Assembly (NCBI GenBank): GCA_027625915.1
Contig: JANTQA010000023.1
Span: forward strand, 434,001 to 498,000
Reading direction: 5' to 3'
DNA length: 64,000 nucleotides
Source of the DNA: Anaeramoeba flamelloides
Lineage: Eukaryota > Metamonada > Anaeramoebidae
Each line of letters begins with the position of its first letter. Within the stretch, counting starts at the first letter, position 1. Both the position numbers and the translations under genes were made by a program. Of the stretch, positions 36,191-47,275 are shown one piece after another. The notes below the pieces were generated by a model. That model was not told the origin of the DNA. It made no database searches and saw only the letters and a program-made list of their open reading frames with translations.

Positions 36191-36922
36191 TTAATTCAAC
36201 TGCCAGTGTGAACCAAGTATTACTTTTTTTTTTACCAACTTTTTATCAAATCTGAGATACATCTTGCAATGAGTGAAAGAGTATTTCCAATGAGAACACT
36301 AGAGATTACCATTAATCACATTTTGAAAGGAAAAATCAGTCTAAAAAATTAATTAATTTAATTTTGATTTTGTTTGATTTAAGGGTAAAACAAGAAATAC
36401 CCAAAACATTTTTCTGTCTTGAAAACGAAAAATCTTGTTCATAACAAATTCCGCCCTTTTCAAAAAATGAAAACGTTTTCAGAATAAAAACTTTTCTCAA
36501 GTTTTCTATGTAAACAAAGTGAAAAATTTTTCAGAAGTCAAACGAGAGAAAAGTTTTGTCTTTTAAAAAAGATGAGGACAAAAAGCAATTAAAGGGAAAA
36601 CGTGATGTTAGGATGTGAAGAATAACACTTTTTTGTCAAATCGTCTTTGCTTTATCATAACTTGAAAACTTTGAAAAAAGTTTCATTCTGTTGAATCTCA
36701 AAAAAAAAAAAAAAAAATTCATCACTTTTTGAAAATAAAAGTATTACTTTAGAAAACAAAAAATAGTTGTAAAATATTACAAAAATACTCTTTAATATAA
36801 AGGTTATACTTTTAAAAGTAAAATTGAATTGATCCATTTTGTGAGATGACAATTTTGAATAGTATATTTGTTCAGAAAAAAGTTTATTGTAATGATATTT
36901 TAACATGAAAAGTTGTTTTTTA

Positions 36923-37120
36923 CAGTCAGTTCCACTTTTAAGGCACAAACTTTCAACGAAATTTAAGGCCCAAAAAAAAGTTTCAAATTAAGGCACAAAA
37001 TTCAGATTCTAGTAAAATAAATTATAAAATAAAAAAATTCCAAATTTTGTGCCTTAATTTGAGATTTTTTTGTGCCTTAAATTTTGTTGAAAGTTTGTGT
37101 CTTAAACGCGGAACTGACTG
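36923..37120. repeat. P-family palindromic MITE, copy B
   Basis: 198 bp, CAGTCAGTTCCACTTTTAAG to GGAACTGACTG, flanked by TA (36921-36922 and 37121-37122). Over 90 percent like copy A by eye. Confidence 0.88.
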
Positions 37121-37264
37121 TAATTTATTTATTTTTTATTTATAGAAAGGAGTAATTAAAGAAAAATCATCAAATAAAAAAAAAAGAGAAGAAGAAAAAT
37201 AATTAATATATATATATATAAAATAAATTTATCATTTTCATGACCAAATAGAAAATATTGACTG

Positions 37265-37455
37265 TTAGCTTTTTTTTGATTTGAGAAATAAACCTAAAAT
37301 TCCAAAATTTTTCCTTTAATTTCTTAAATTAAAAAAGTGCCGTTAGGTTTTCTTGAGTTTTCTATTTTATTTGTAAAGTGTTCTAGATTTTATAAATAAA
37401 ATAGAAAAACTCAAGAAAACCTACGCACTCTACGGCACTTGACGACACGTCCCCA
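37265..37455. repeat. R4 block
   Basis: Contains GTGCCGTTAGGTTTTCTTGA and the inverted end ACCTACGCACTCTACGGCAC followed by TTGACGACACG. LINE sequence is not evident beside it. Confidence 0.6.
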
Positions 37456-37631
37456 GAATACACAGGAGAAAAGTTGTTTTTTAAGACACATAAAAAAAAA
37501 TAAAAAATGTAAAGAATAGAATTGAATGAAAAATACAATTTTTGATATTACAAAAACATAAATCATTTCAAGTGGGATAAGAGAGATATAAATTTATCAG
37601 AATTAAATAGAAAAAAAAATTAATGATGTTT

Positions 37632-38472
37632 TAGTCAAAGATGTCAAACATTTCATTCAAATATCAATTATTTTTTAAATAATTTAGTTCCACTTTCAAG
37701 GTATCAACTTTGAATGACATTTAAGAACATAAAAATCTCAAATTCAGGTCCTTATTATTTAATTTTTTTATTTTACAAATTATTTTTCAAGAAATAAAAA
37801 AATTGACTTTACTTTGAAATTATGTGTGTACCTTAATTTTCATTAAAGTATGTACTTTAAAAGTGTAACTTATGATAATTAAATTTTGAAGGCTAAAGAA
37901 AAATAAGTAGAAAAATACTCATAAGAGGATTGTTTATATCCACATGTAATAAAACTAAAAAATTAATAGATTGTCTTGTAAATTGAAAAACTTTAATTCT
38001 TTGGTCGATAAATATTGAGAACCATTAAATAATAGATTTTAAATTAATCTTTGGTTATTACTTTTTTTTTAAGACTATTGTTGTAAAATTCAAGTCCCCA
38101 AACTTAGTGTGTTGGTATTTCTAGTCTCTTTTTTTTAAAAAAAACTATGCTCATTTTGTTCATCAATTGAAGATGAAAATAAAATTCCAATAGAAATCAA
38201 TATGAAATTTCTATCTACGATATTTTTTTCCGTTTTTAGTTAATTTAGAATAACACCTTTTTATAAAGTATTATCGATCTTGAAATAAAAAAAAATGTTG
38301 AATAATGGAAAATTGAAATATTTGATAAAAAAAGAATAAAGGGAAAACGGTTCAAAAATGTGAAAAAAATGATTTGAATTTTTTAATTTTCAAAATAAAT
38401 TTTTCTTATACTATCAATTCAAACTCTTTAAAAATATTTAATTAACCCACTTATAATTAGGTCATTTGACTC
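37632..38472 (-). repeat. R1 family copy 4, inverted, with nested P-like copy
   Basis: Right end TAGTCAAAG at 37632 and CAAATATCAATTATTTTTTA follow R1 order in reverse. After the nested element (37683-37877), the R1 sequence resumes with the block related to 23940-23990. The left end is GTCATTTGACTCC, near 38472. Confidence 0.6.
37683..37877. repeat. Diverged P-family copy
   Basis: TTAGTTCCACTTTCAAGGTA ... TTAAAAGTGTAACTTATG keeps the palindromic layout but with many changes, so it is an old insertion. Confidence 0.55.
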
Positions 38473-39130
38473 CAAAATCTTTTATCAGATAAAAACTAGA
38501 ATTAGATGAACCAAATGAAAATAAGAGTTTGAAATATATTTTGGATATTTCTTTAGAAAAAAAAGTAATTTGTTTCTCAAAAAAATTCCAAATAAAAGTT
38601 TTTACATTCAGCATTAATAATAAAACCAAATAGAGAAAAAGTAATTATATCAAATATTACAGATAAAATCAAAAAATAAATGATTTTTTTTTTTTTTGAT
38701 CAATTTTTTCATTTTTTGATATCCATTTTTTAGTTGGTATGAAAATATATTATACTAGGATATCTGACAATCTAGTATTTATTAAAATATCAATATAGTT
38801 TGGTTTCACAAAGATTTGAAAATTTTTTTTTTGTATTAATTATCGTGGTGGTACCCAGAATTTGAAAAATATACTTATTCCCTTAAAAGAAAATTACTGA
38901 ATAATTAAAAAAATATTCTCAAAATTTTTAACAATTTCAATAGATAATTTATGATTTACTGAAAATTATCAATGAGTTTTACATAAAATTGATTTCAAGA
39001 TAAGAAAACAAATGGGACAGTATATTAAGTTTTTTATTTTTTCAATCAAGAAAAAAATAACATATTTTATTTTGAAAGTTTATTTTTTAATTAGACTCAT
39101 TCATTTTTATTGATTCATTTAAAAATTTAA

Positions 39131-39305
39131 GGGACCAGCTTCTATTATGATATTTTGTTTGATCAATTTTATAAATAAGGATTCCTTAAGAGAAATATGT
39201 TATATATTGTAAATAAAATATGGGTTACAAATCTAAGTAATTTGTCAAAAATTTTTATAATCTTTATTGAATTTTAGGTAGAAAAATTTAATTGAGATTT
39301 GTCCT
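39131..39305. repeat. T-family MITE, copy 3
   Basis: 175 bp starting GGGACCAGCTTCTATT and ending AATTGAGATTTGTCC, flanked by TTAA (39127-39130 and 39306-39309). More diverged than copies 1 and 2 and in the opposite orientation. Confidence 0.7.
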
Positions 39306-39499
39306 TTAAATATATCGAATATTTTGAATTGTATTTTGAAGAAACGAAAGATGTGTATTTTAATATTAGCAGAGTGAGTGTATTTGAGTAAAATTATTAG
39401 GATAAATTTTAAAGAAGATTGTTATATATAAAAACTAGAAAAAGCTGGAGTTTCTATAATATTTTTTCTATACTTTGAAAATCAAAAATTATCGTAAAA

Positions 39500-39572
39500 G
39501 CATCTTTAGCTCAGTGGTAGTAGCATCTCACTTGTAATGAGAAGGTCGAAGGTTCGAGTCCTTCAAGGTGCA
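39500..39572 (+). tRNA. tRNA-Thr (anticodon UGU)
   Basis: 73 nt without intron. The acceptor stem GCATCTT pairs with AAGGTGC, with discriminator A. The anticodon arm TCTCA-CTTGTAA-TGAGA gives anticodon TGT, reading ACA. The T arm GAAGG-TTCGAGT-CCTTC contains the B box GGTTCGAGTCC. The D arm reads GCTCAGTGGTAGTAGC, one nucleotide longer than the usual TAGAGC form, leaving a 3-bp D stem. A TTTTTTT run at 39580 is a fitting Pol III terminator. Confidence 0.95.
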
Positions 39573-39977
39573 AACCTCTTTTTTTATATTTTTTTATTAA
39601 CAACATTGATTGTTCTTTATAACCAACAAAGATCAGTGTTATTAGAATACTTTTAATTTTTTTCTGAATGTGAAGAAAGTATTAATTTAGAACAAATAAA
39701 AAAAATTAAATTTTTTTTTTTTTTCTTCGACTTTCAAGTAACAACCAACTCAAACCTAAACCAAGAAAATTCAACGGTTTTATCTTTCAAAATGAAATTC
39801 TTATTGGATTAAAAAGAAAAAAGAATGAAAGGAATAACAAATCAGTCTGTGTCAAACAAAGCAAAGTTTATCAAATACTTAATTACCTGATCGGCTCTTT
39901 AAAACTAAGTATTGAAAAAGAACAAAATTTCAGAATTATTAGTTGATCCTTCATTTGTTATTACTTTTGTTAGACTA
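39573..39977. other. Spacer between tRNA and small gene
   Basis: About 400 nt holding the Pol III terminator T-run and the 3' flank of the minus-strand small gene. No other feature is seen. Confidence 0.6.
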
Positions 39978-40253
39978 TTAGAATTGACAAGCTAAACTTT
40001 CAAAAGAAATAGTATTCTTTTTTATATTTTTGAGAATAATAACAGAATCCTTTTCCAATTCCTGTTCTTGTCTTTGTCGTTGCAAGTAAGAAGATCTGCG
40101 AGAACTAGATCTTCATCATTTGTTGATCACACCCCCCTCCTTCTAAATTGGATCTGTTCATGTGTTTACAAGAATAAATACTTACACACCAAGAACACCA
40201 AACATTATTCTGGAAAATACTTTTTCTGTGAGACTATCTAGTAAACCATCCAT
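39978..40253 (-). CDS. Candidate small two-exon protein, 61 residues
   Basis: Exon 1 (40253-40186) starts ATG and encodes MDGLLDSLTEKVFSRIMFGV, then LG. A 90-nt intron runs from GTAAGT to CGCAG. Exon 2 (40095-39978) encodes SSYLQRQRQEQELEKDSVII and on to CQF-stop. The split Val codon keeps phase (2). Both exons are less AT-rich than the flanks. The first part can form one short membrane helix (FSRIMFGVLGVSSYL) followed by a charged helix, as in many small mitochondrial or ER membrane subunits, but I recognise no family. An upstream alternative acceptor (ACATGAACAG) would give a 38-residue product. Too short for homology by eye, so gene status is inferred from the splice signals. Confidence 0.45.
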
Positions 40254-41195
40254 TCTCTCTTTTTTTGAATTTTTTCTAACATTCTTCTTTTAAACAAACA
40301 AATACTTATTGTCTTCATAAAGTACCCAACCTTAAAACAAACATTTTCAATTGTTTATTGTAACTTAAAACACTCTTAATAAAATAAGGTATTTTCAAAA
40401 AAGTGGGGCATTTTTTTTTTTACATTTCTTAAAAAATAATCTTTGTTAGTTATGGAAATTAAAAATAAATAATTAGTCTTGATTTAATTCATCTCTAACA
40501 TACATTTTTAAACTCGTTTTTGTTGGTAGGTTGTATTTTTTTTCAAACAAATAATCAAGTAAAAGGAAGAATAGTAAAAAGAATAGAGTTCCACAAATGA
40601 TCCCATTTCTGGGATTTTTTGGGATCTCAAAATGTAAAATTTGGAAATCGTCAATATATCAAAATGATTCTGAAGTAATCAATTTTTATCAAACATTTTT
40701 CACTTGTTAAAGTACCTTTGAAGTCTAATTTTTCAATAATATAATAAATTATAATAGTCTGATTCCCTCTAATCAAAAAAAGAATTTTTATTTGGAACCA
40801 AAACTCTATTAAAAAAAAAAGAATCTTTTGGTTCCATTTCATATCAAAATAATTTTCTAATCGGGAATAAACTTTAAAACACCGTGACTGACGAAAAGAT
40901 GATTAAAATTAAAATCTCGAGAATAAAAACCTTAAGGACTACGTTCCCACCCTTGGGGGTTTTGATTAATTGTGTTATTTCACTTTCACTTCTCAAAAAA
41001 ATTTTCACACCGAAGAAATTGTACAAAACAAAAAAAAAAACAGTTTTTCTCATATTTACCTTTTCACGAAGACTATTTTTCTTTGTTATTCAATGAAAAG
41101 GAAAATTGAAAATAACAGAATAAATAATTGCAAAAAATGGCTTTTGGGGATTTTCAAGTGCATTTCAAATTTTTGAATATTTCAAACTTGTAAAA

Positions 41196-41439
41196 GTAAA
41201 TTTAAAAAAGATGTAGAACAGCTCTTGAAAATAGTGTGAGTTCCGAAAGTTGAAATGGAAATTCTAAAATATTAAAATCCAAATTTAGCATGATCCAACA
41301 AGGTAAAAATTCTGAAAATTGTTGAAATTGTGAAAATTTCAGATTTTTTCGAAAAGAAATTCTCGTTGGAAAAATATTACTTGGATTACATAACTTATCC
41401 AAGGGTGATTTTAGACATTATTTCACTGTTTTCACCTAA
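41196..41439 (+). other. Possible two terminal exons of an unknown gene
   Basis: 41196-41235 reads KFKKDVEQLLKIV and ends at a GTGAGT donor. 41343-41439, after a TTTCAG acceptor, reads FFRKEILVGKILLGLHNLSK, then GDFRHYFTVFT and stop. The split codon keeps phase. No upstream exon with a start could be joined convincingly: the same frame has a TGA at 41174, and the nearby ATGs at 40899 and 41093 lack a matching donor. It may be a fragment or chance. Confidence 0.25.
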
Positions 41440-41691
41440 AAACTTATTCCTTAAATATTTATTTTTTTTTAGAAATATTAAATTCCATTTTGTAAAATAG
41501 AAAAAAAATATTAATTATTAAATTTTGAGAATGATGTGATATGATAAAAAACCGAATTTAAACAAGAAAACGTTCAGACTTATCATTAGAATAAAACAGA
41601 ATCATTTGAACCATGGACTCAAAAAAAGAATTTTTTGATTTTATTTTGGAAAAAGAACAAAATTTATACTCTGAAAAATAATAAATTATTG

Positions 41692-42480
41692 TTTTTTTTT
41701 TATTTTGAAGGGTGGAAATTAGTTTTCTCTTACAGCCCTAATTTCTAAATTTTTGATGAGAAATTTCTATAAAAAATCATAAATTTCTTGATCATTGACT
41801 AATGATATAATAAATAATGAGTTTTTATTTCCAATAATATCAAGAATAATATTCTTTAATTACTTATTCTTTTTATTTATTTGAATCATTTCCTTAACCC
41901 AAATTTTCTGATTTTTTATATAGAATGGACATCGTTGGGTTTTTTTACTTTAAGAAAGCAACCAAAAATTTATTTAATTTTCTGTATATTACTTAAATTA
42001 AAAAAAAAAGGCTTTAGCTTTTCCAGAATTTAAAAGAATTGAGTAAAATCTTTGATTTTTCACTATTCTTTTGAATTCTGGTAAACAGCCGTTAGCTTCT
42101 CTTGAGTTTTTTGTTTATTAGGAAAATCAATAGATTCAGTTCGGTTTTTTTGATTTTTCTAAATAAACCGAAAATTTAAATAAATTTTCTGTTTATTTCA
42201 AAAAGTAAAAAAAAAAAAAAAAACTAGAACACTTAACAAATAAAGCAGAAAACCTCAAGAAAACCTAGAAAACTTAATAAAAAAAACAGTAAACCTCATG
42301 AAAACCTAGGCACTCTACAGCACTTAAGGACACGATCCCTATGAAAATAATGATATCTTCTATTATTTCCAGATTAAAATGATTTTTACATAAGTTAAAG
42401 AATTTTGTTTTTAATTTTTTTATCATAAACATAGGAATGTCTGTTGAGATAATTTGTGAAATTTCTTAATTTTAAAAAAT
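41692..42480 (-). mobile_element. LINE 3' tail, copy 3, inverted, with R4 block
   Basis: Read on the minus strand, 42480-42336 matches the tail fragment at 21440-21605 (AAGAAATTTCACAAATTATC). An R4 block follows (about 42330-41930) at the same site b, with GATCGTGTCCTTAAGTGCTG at the junction. Diverged tail sequence and the shared 3' end CTGTAAGAGAAAACTAATTT, then CCACCCTTCAAAATAAA, follow at 41736-41692. Confidence 0.65.
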
Positions 42481-42667
42481 AAGTTGAATCTACCTACATC
42501 AACTATCTTTGTTTTTAAAAATAATAAATAAGGTATTAAACTTTTACAGGGCCTAAAATTTTCAAAAAAGACTATCTTGGATACCATTTGTGACAAAAAT
42601 ATTAATTATTTTGATTAGTTGATTGAGCTTGTACTTGTTATAAATTTGAATAGTAATTCAAAATGGC

Positions 42668-43760
42668 TATTTTTGATACAGTAGGGAAAAACCCTGAATT
42701 TTCGGACATGAAAATATTCCAAGGTAAAATTTTTAATTGCGAATAAGCTATTTCCAATAAAGTGGGACAATTTTTTTAAAATATATATCGATTAAACCCA
42801 AAGTTCATAAAGGGATTTAAATATATAAAATAATTAACTAACATTAATGATTCTTGCTAATATTCGATTTGTTTCCTAATATTGTATTGAATAAAAATAT
42901 AGACATATTAAATTTTCTGATCTCAATTTTATCTGAAATTTTTTCGGAGTGAAAATTGGTGTTTATTATTTTATTTTTGATAGAAAAAATCGTTTTCCTA
43001 ACTTGTTTAATCTCAACATTTTTTCCAATATAATGAAAAACATTTAACTGTATTTTATTGTTTAAAAAATTATTTGTAACCTTACCATATTCCAGTTTTT
43101 TATTGGAATTTATCATACAATATTTTCTCCAAAAAAAAGTTATTTTTAATTATCATTTATTTAAAATATTTAACTAACATATTTGGATTAAATACATTTA
43201 CCATAGATTCAATCAATATCAATATTAAATTTAATTTGGTATTGTCAATTAATAAATACCATCACTAAAAAAGATTATTTTTTTATAAAATGTAAAATAA
43301 AATTTCCCACTTTTTTGAAAATACCTTATTAGAAAAATTGTTATATATTTTCTTTTATTTTCAATCAAATTCTTGTAATAAATAACCAAATTTTTTATGA
43401 GTCTAGGCAATATACCTACCTAAAGTTCACTATAGTGAGGTGTCTCTAGAATATTCAAGTAATTGTTTGATCAAATAAGTAGATCTACTTTATTTTGAAA
43501 AAAAAATTGAGTTTAATGAGATTTTGCTGGAAGTTTGGAAAATTTTCATTTTTATTCTTGTTTTTTTAATTGACCGAATTGTATTTTGAACAAGTGTAAT
43601 TTCATTAATAATCATTTTAATATAGAGTGGGTCATTATTTTAAATAAGTTTGATTCTTAAAAAAAAAAAATGATTTTAAATAAAAGATATTAATTCACAA
43701 TTTTCAGACCATTCACAATTAAAAATATTGTTCAGGATTTTATTCATCGTCATATATTAT
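42668..43760 (+). repeat. R6 copy split by an R5 element
   Basis: The left part 42668-42745 (CGGACATGAAAATATTCCAA ... AATTGCGAA) and the right part from 43327 (TTAGAAAAATTGTTATATAT ... GTAGATCTACTTTATTTTG) together follow R6 order. The right end is near 43760. Confidence 0.65.
42746..43326. repeat. R5 element, 581 bp, TA target duplication
   Basis: Ends AGCTATTTCCAATAAAGTGG and the inverse AGGTATTTTCAAAAAAGTGG. TA flanks on both sides (42744-42745 and 43327-43328). Intact R6 copies show the empty site GAATATTAG at this place. The 90-codon minus-strand frame inside (43116-42844) has no recognisable domain. Confidence 0.82.
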
Positions 43761-44524
43761 GATCACTACTATACCACTAAATATCAAAATTTAGAAACCC
43801 AGATTTCTTTCACTTTTATTTATTTGAAAAACGAAAAAGAACTTGTAATAAATCAAATTTGAATCTGTAATTTTTCGATTATTTGAACATTTTTTTTTTT
43901 TTTTGATTTTTCTTCAATTTTAGGTTTTGTTAATAGATGTTTTTAATTCAGAAATGTATTTATGGTAACTCTTTAAATAAATACAATAATAAAATAGGAA
44001 AAATAATTGAAATAAGGTGTTTGTTTTCAACAAAAACTTTATTTTTTTAATACCAAACACTCAATTACATCTTTCCAAATAATTTTTCTGAAATTAACTG
44101 AATAAGAAAAAAAATAGTACCCAATGTATATTTTAAAAGATATTTTCTTCTTTATCTTCATCATTTCAAGATCCTGAAAATATTTTTTTGAAATAAAAAT
44201 TAAAAATTTTCTAATTTTTTACTGTTTGATAACCTCATATCTAATAAACACTATTGTTTAATAAAAGATCTTGGATTGGTAATTATTTTTCAATATATTT
44301 AATAAACAAAGTTGGAAAATCCAATTTTCCAAATTCTAGAAAGATTTTTTTCATATTTAATAATAAAAAATTTGTAATTTTATTTTTCAGGTTAAGAGGT
44401 TATATTCATATATTTTAAAAGCATTTTAAATTTAATCAATTTCCTTTTCAAAGGATAATCAATTATGGTAGCTATTAAAGAATTATTTATTGATACAAAT
44501 TAAAAAAAAATTATTCTTTTGATT

Positions 44525-44865
44525 TTCGGTTAACTTTTTTTTCATATTAGCAATAAACCAAAAATTTATTGAATTTTAGGTTTGTTTCCAAAAGTAAAAA
44601 ATATTGTTTAGCTTTTCTTGAGTTTTCTATTTCTTTCTAAAGCCACTGAATTACAGATAAAACAGAAAAATCAGGAAAACCTAGCACTCTACAAACACTT
44701 GTGTTGGGTTTGTTGTAATTTTTGAAATAAACAGAACATTTATTGAATTTTCATTTTATTTCAAAATAATACAAAAACACAATTAGGTTTTCCAGAATTG
44801 AAAAGAATCGAGGAAATCCAAAGATTTTACTCAAGATTTTAGAGTCTGGAAAACTCTATTACACG
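44525..44865. repeat. R4-like block, diverged
   Basis: TTTTGATTTTCGGTTAAC, TCTTGAGTTTTCTATTTCTT, GAAAACCTAGCACTCTACA and GGTTTTCCAGAATT motifs show R4 relationship. Ends are unclear. Confidence 0.45.
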
Positions 44866-44940
44866 GTAACAATTATTGCATGTATTCATTTTCCTCTATT
44901 TCAGTTTTCTTAGATTTAAACAACATTTTCAAAATTATTA

Positions 44941-45135
44941 CAGTTAGTTTCAAATTTAAGACAAAAACTTTCAACGAAATTTAAGTCACAAAAAAATCTC
45001 AAATTAAGGCATAAAAATTTGTAATTTTTTTTTTACAATTTATTTGACTAGAATCTGAATTTTGTCCCTTAATTTGAGATTTCATGTGTGTATATATTTT
45101 CGTTAAATTTTGTGTCTTAAAAGTGAAACTTACTG
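44941..45135. repeat. P-family copy, diverged
   Basis: CAGTTAGTTTCAAATTTAAG to TTAAAAGTGAAACTTACTG, 195 bp, TA on both sides (44939-44940 and 45136-45137). Confidence 0.7.
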
Positions 45136-46129
45136 TAAATTATAAGAATTAAGTTATCAGAATTAAAAAAAATAATTGTAATAAGGAAAAACCAAAAAAA
45201 AAGAAAATTTGGTGAAAATATTTAAGTGTGATTCTGAATAATTATGTTTTTTCAATTTGGTAAAAAAAACTATATAAAAATAAAATAAATTTTACTCAAT
45301 GAATTTTTATTTCTCAAGAAATATTGCAAAAATTGTCCTATTGTCTGAATCAAACCTAGAAAGTTATATAAATTAATTGGAATTTGGAATTTAAAATTCA
45401 TTTAGGAAATTCTTGAAAAATATCAAATTACTGATTAATCAAAAATTTTTCAAATAAAAAATATTCATATCAATAATGAGATAGTAGAGACTAACCAAAA
45501 TTAAACGATTAAATATTTTTTTTCAATTTACGGGTTTTTAAAAAAAAGGCATGTCTTTTTTTTATTTTATTTTAATAGATTCAACTTTTAAAATAATTAA
45601 TAAATATTAATGTTTCAAATCCTTGTTATTGTAACACAGTTACCATATAATTAATTCTCAATAATAAATATCCCAATCACTCTAATTTACAAAAATAAAT
45701 CAAAACCCCTTCTTTAATTCCAATTATTAAAACTTATAAAAGGGAAATAAAATAATGATCTCCAAATTTGACAAATTTTTCTTTTTTTAAAATAATCCTA
45801 ATTTTTTTAACATAAATTTTCAATCTGAGAATGAAAAATTCTACAAATCTATTTCAAAATTCTTCAAATTTATTTCAAAATTCTTTCAGGTTATTAAAAA
45901 AAATGCTTCAAAAAATTCACTTTTCAAAATTAAAAAAAAAATTCTAGTAATATAAGTTCATATGAAGTATGTTAGAAAAAAATGTATATATAAAATAAAA
46001 ATGTCATATTTTTGGTTTTAGAGAAACTTCTTTAATAAATTATATATTTTTTATGAAATAATTACTGTGTTAACCATTTTTAAAATGAGTCTATTAAAAC
46101 AAAGATACAATTAATAGTTTGACTTTTTT

Positions 46130-46570
46130 TATTTTGGTTTTATTCTAAACCCCACTTCAAAATTTTTAAATACACCAAAATTATATTTGTGAAAAAAAAA
46201 AACTTATTTAATCAATTAAAGAAGAAATACCAAATTAGAACCATTCACTAATTGAAATTTTAACAATTGTTTATAACTTACAATACCCACAAAAGAAAAA
46301 ATAAATAATTATCAATACGAATAAATCTTGGGTGTGTTAAAAATTTTGGAAGAGGGGAAAACAAAAAAATACATTAGTAAATTTGTTTAAATTCTATTAG
46401 GGATATTGATCAATCGAATGGTTAGATACTACCAATTAATTTTATTTGAGTTCTTCTATGTGGAACAACTCAACTTTAAAATAATATCAATTGTTGAAAA
46501 AAATTTTGATCGAACCAAACAAGTTAGGTAATTCAAACAATGAAATGGAAAGGAAAACAAAAAACTAAAA
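46130..46570 (-). repeat. R2 family copy, inverted, diverged
   Basis: Contains CTAAACCCCACTTCAAAATT (inverse of the R2 right end), TCAATCGAATGGTTAGATAC and GATCGAACCAAACAAGTTAG, in the same order as 52860-53100. Confidence 0.5.
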
Positions 46571-46596
46571 GATGAAAAAATGATTTTCATATTTTA

Positions 46597-46792
46597 CAGT
46601 CAGTTCCACTTTTAAGACACAAACTTTCAAGAAAATTAAAGGCACAATAAAAATCTCAAATTAAAGCACAAAATTCAAATTCTAGTAAAAATTAATTGTA
46701 AAAAAAAAATTCCAAAAAATGTGCTTTAATTTGAGATTTTTTCGTGCCTTAAATTTTGTTGAAAGTTTGTGTCTTAAAAGTGAAACTGACTG
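46597..46792. repeat. P-family palindromic MITE, copy C
   Basis: 196 bp, CAGTCAGTTCCACTTTTAAG to AAACTGACTG, with TA flanks (46595-46596 and 46793-46794). Confidence 0.85.
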
Positions 46793-47209
46793 TAATAAAA
46801 TTAAAATTTTTTCCAATTTGAATGAAATTGCATTATTGTGAGTCTTTGGGACATTTTAGCTGTGTGGAAAAATTTGAATTTTAGTTTACATTAAATTATT
46901 ATTTTAATGGAAGATCCAAAATAAAAAAGAATTTCAATTCGATTGAGTGTTTTTCAAGCAATGATTTATTATTAAGTGTATTATATTCATAAAAAACAGT
47001 AATTTTCCATGAAAGAAAACACTTATTCGTGAAAAGGTATTTAAACGTGAAAAAATAAGTATTTTGTAAAAAAAAAAATATTTATTCATGAAAAATTATT
47101 TATTAGCAGAAAAATGAGATTTTTGGGTACAAGAAACTATATCTACAAATTTGTCATATTTAGATGTAAACCTGAATTGTATGTTCTCTTCTCTCTTAAT
47201 AAAAAAAAG

Positions 47210-47275
47210 TTCAAAAGAAAGAAAAAGAATAAGAAAAAGAATCAGAAAAAGAATCAGAAAAAGAATCAGAAATTT
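47210..47275. repeat. 12-nt minisatellite (AAAAAGAATCAG)
   Basis: Four to five near-perfect units. An overlapping Lys/Asn-rich frame is an artefact of the repeat. Confidence 0.75.

Larger units (their letters stand above)
34825..39499. other. Intergenic region with hairpins and R1/R4/P/T elements
   Basis: From the orphan gene to the tRNA. It contains a hexamer repeat, several GGGTAAAAATTTTCACTTCC hairpin ends (35205, 35594, 36048), one clean P MITE, one R4 block, one inverted R1 with a nested diverged P copy, and a T MITE. A 42-codon frame at 35273 (a membrane-like start) has no further support. Confidence 0.6.

Noticed and set aside
36271-36354. Short frame MSERVFPMRTLEITINHILK resembling the V-ATPase subunit D N-terminus
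   Set aside because: Only 27 residues then TAA, without a splice donor; the similarity is limited to a few residues and may be chance.
42844-43116. 90-codon minus-strand frame
   Set aside because: Internal to the R5 element; the corresponding sequence in other R5 copies is not open and shows no domain.
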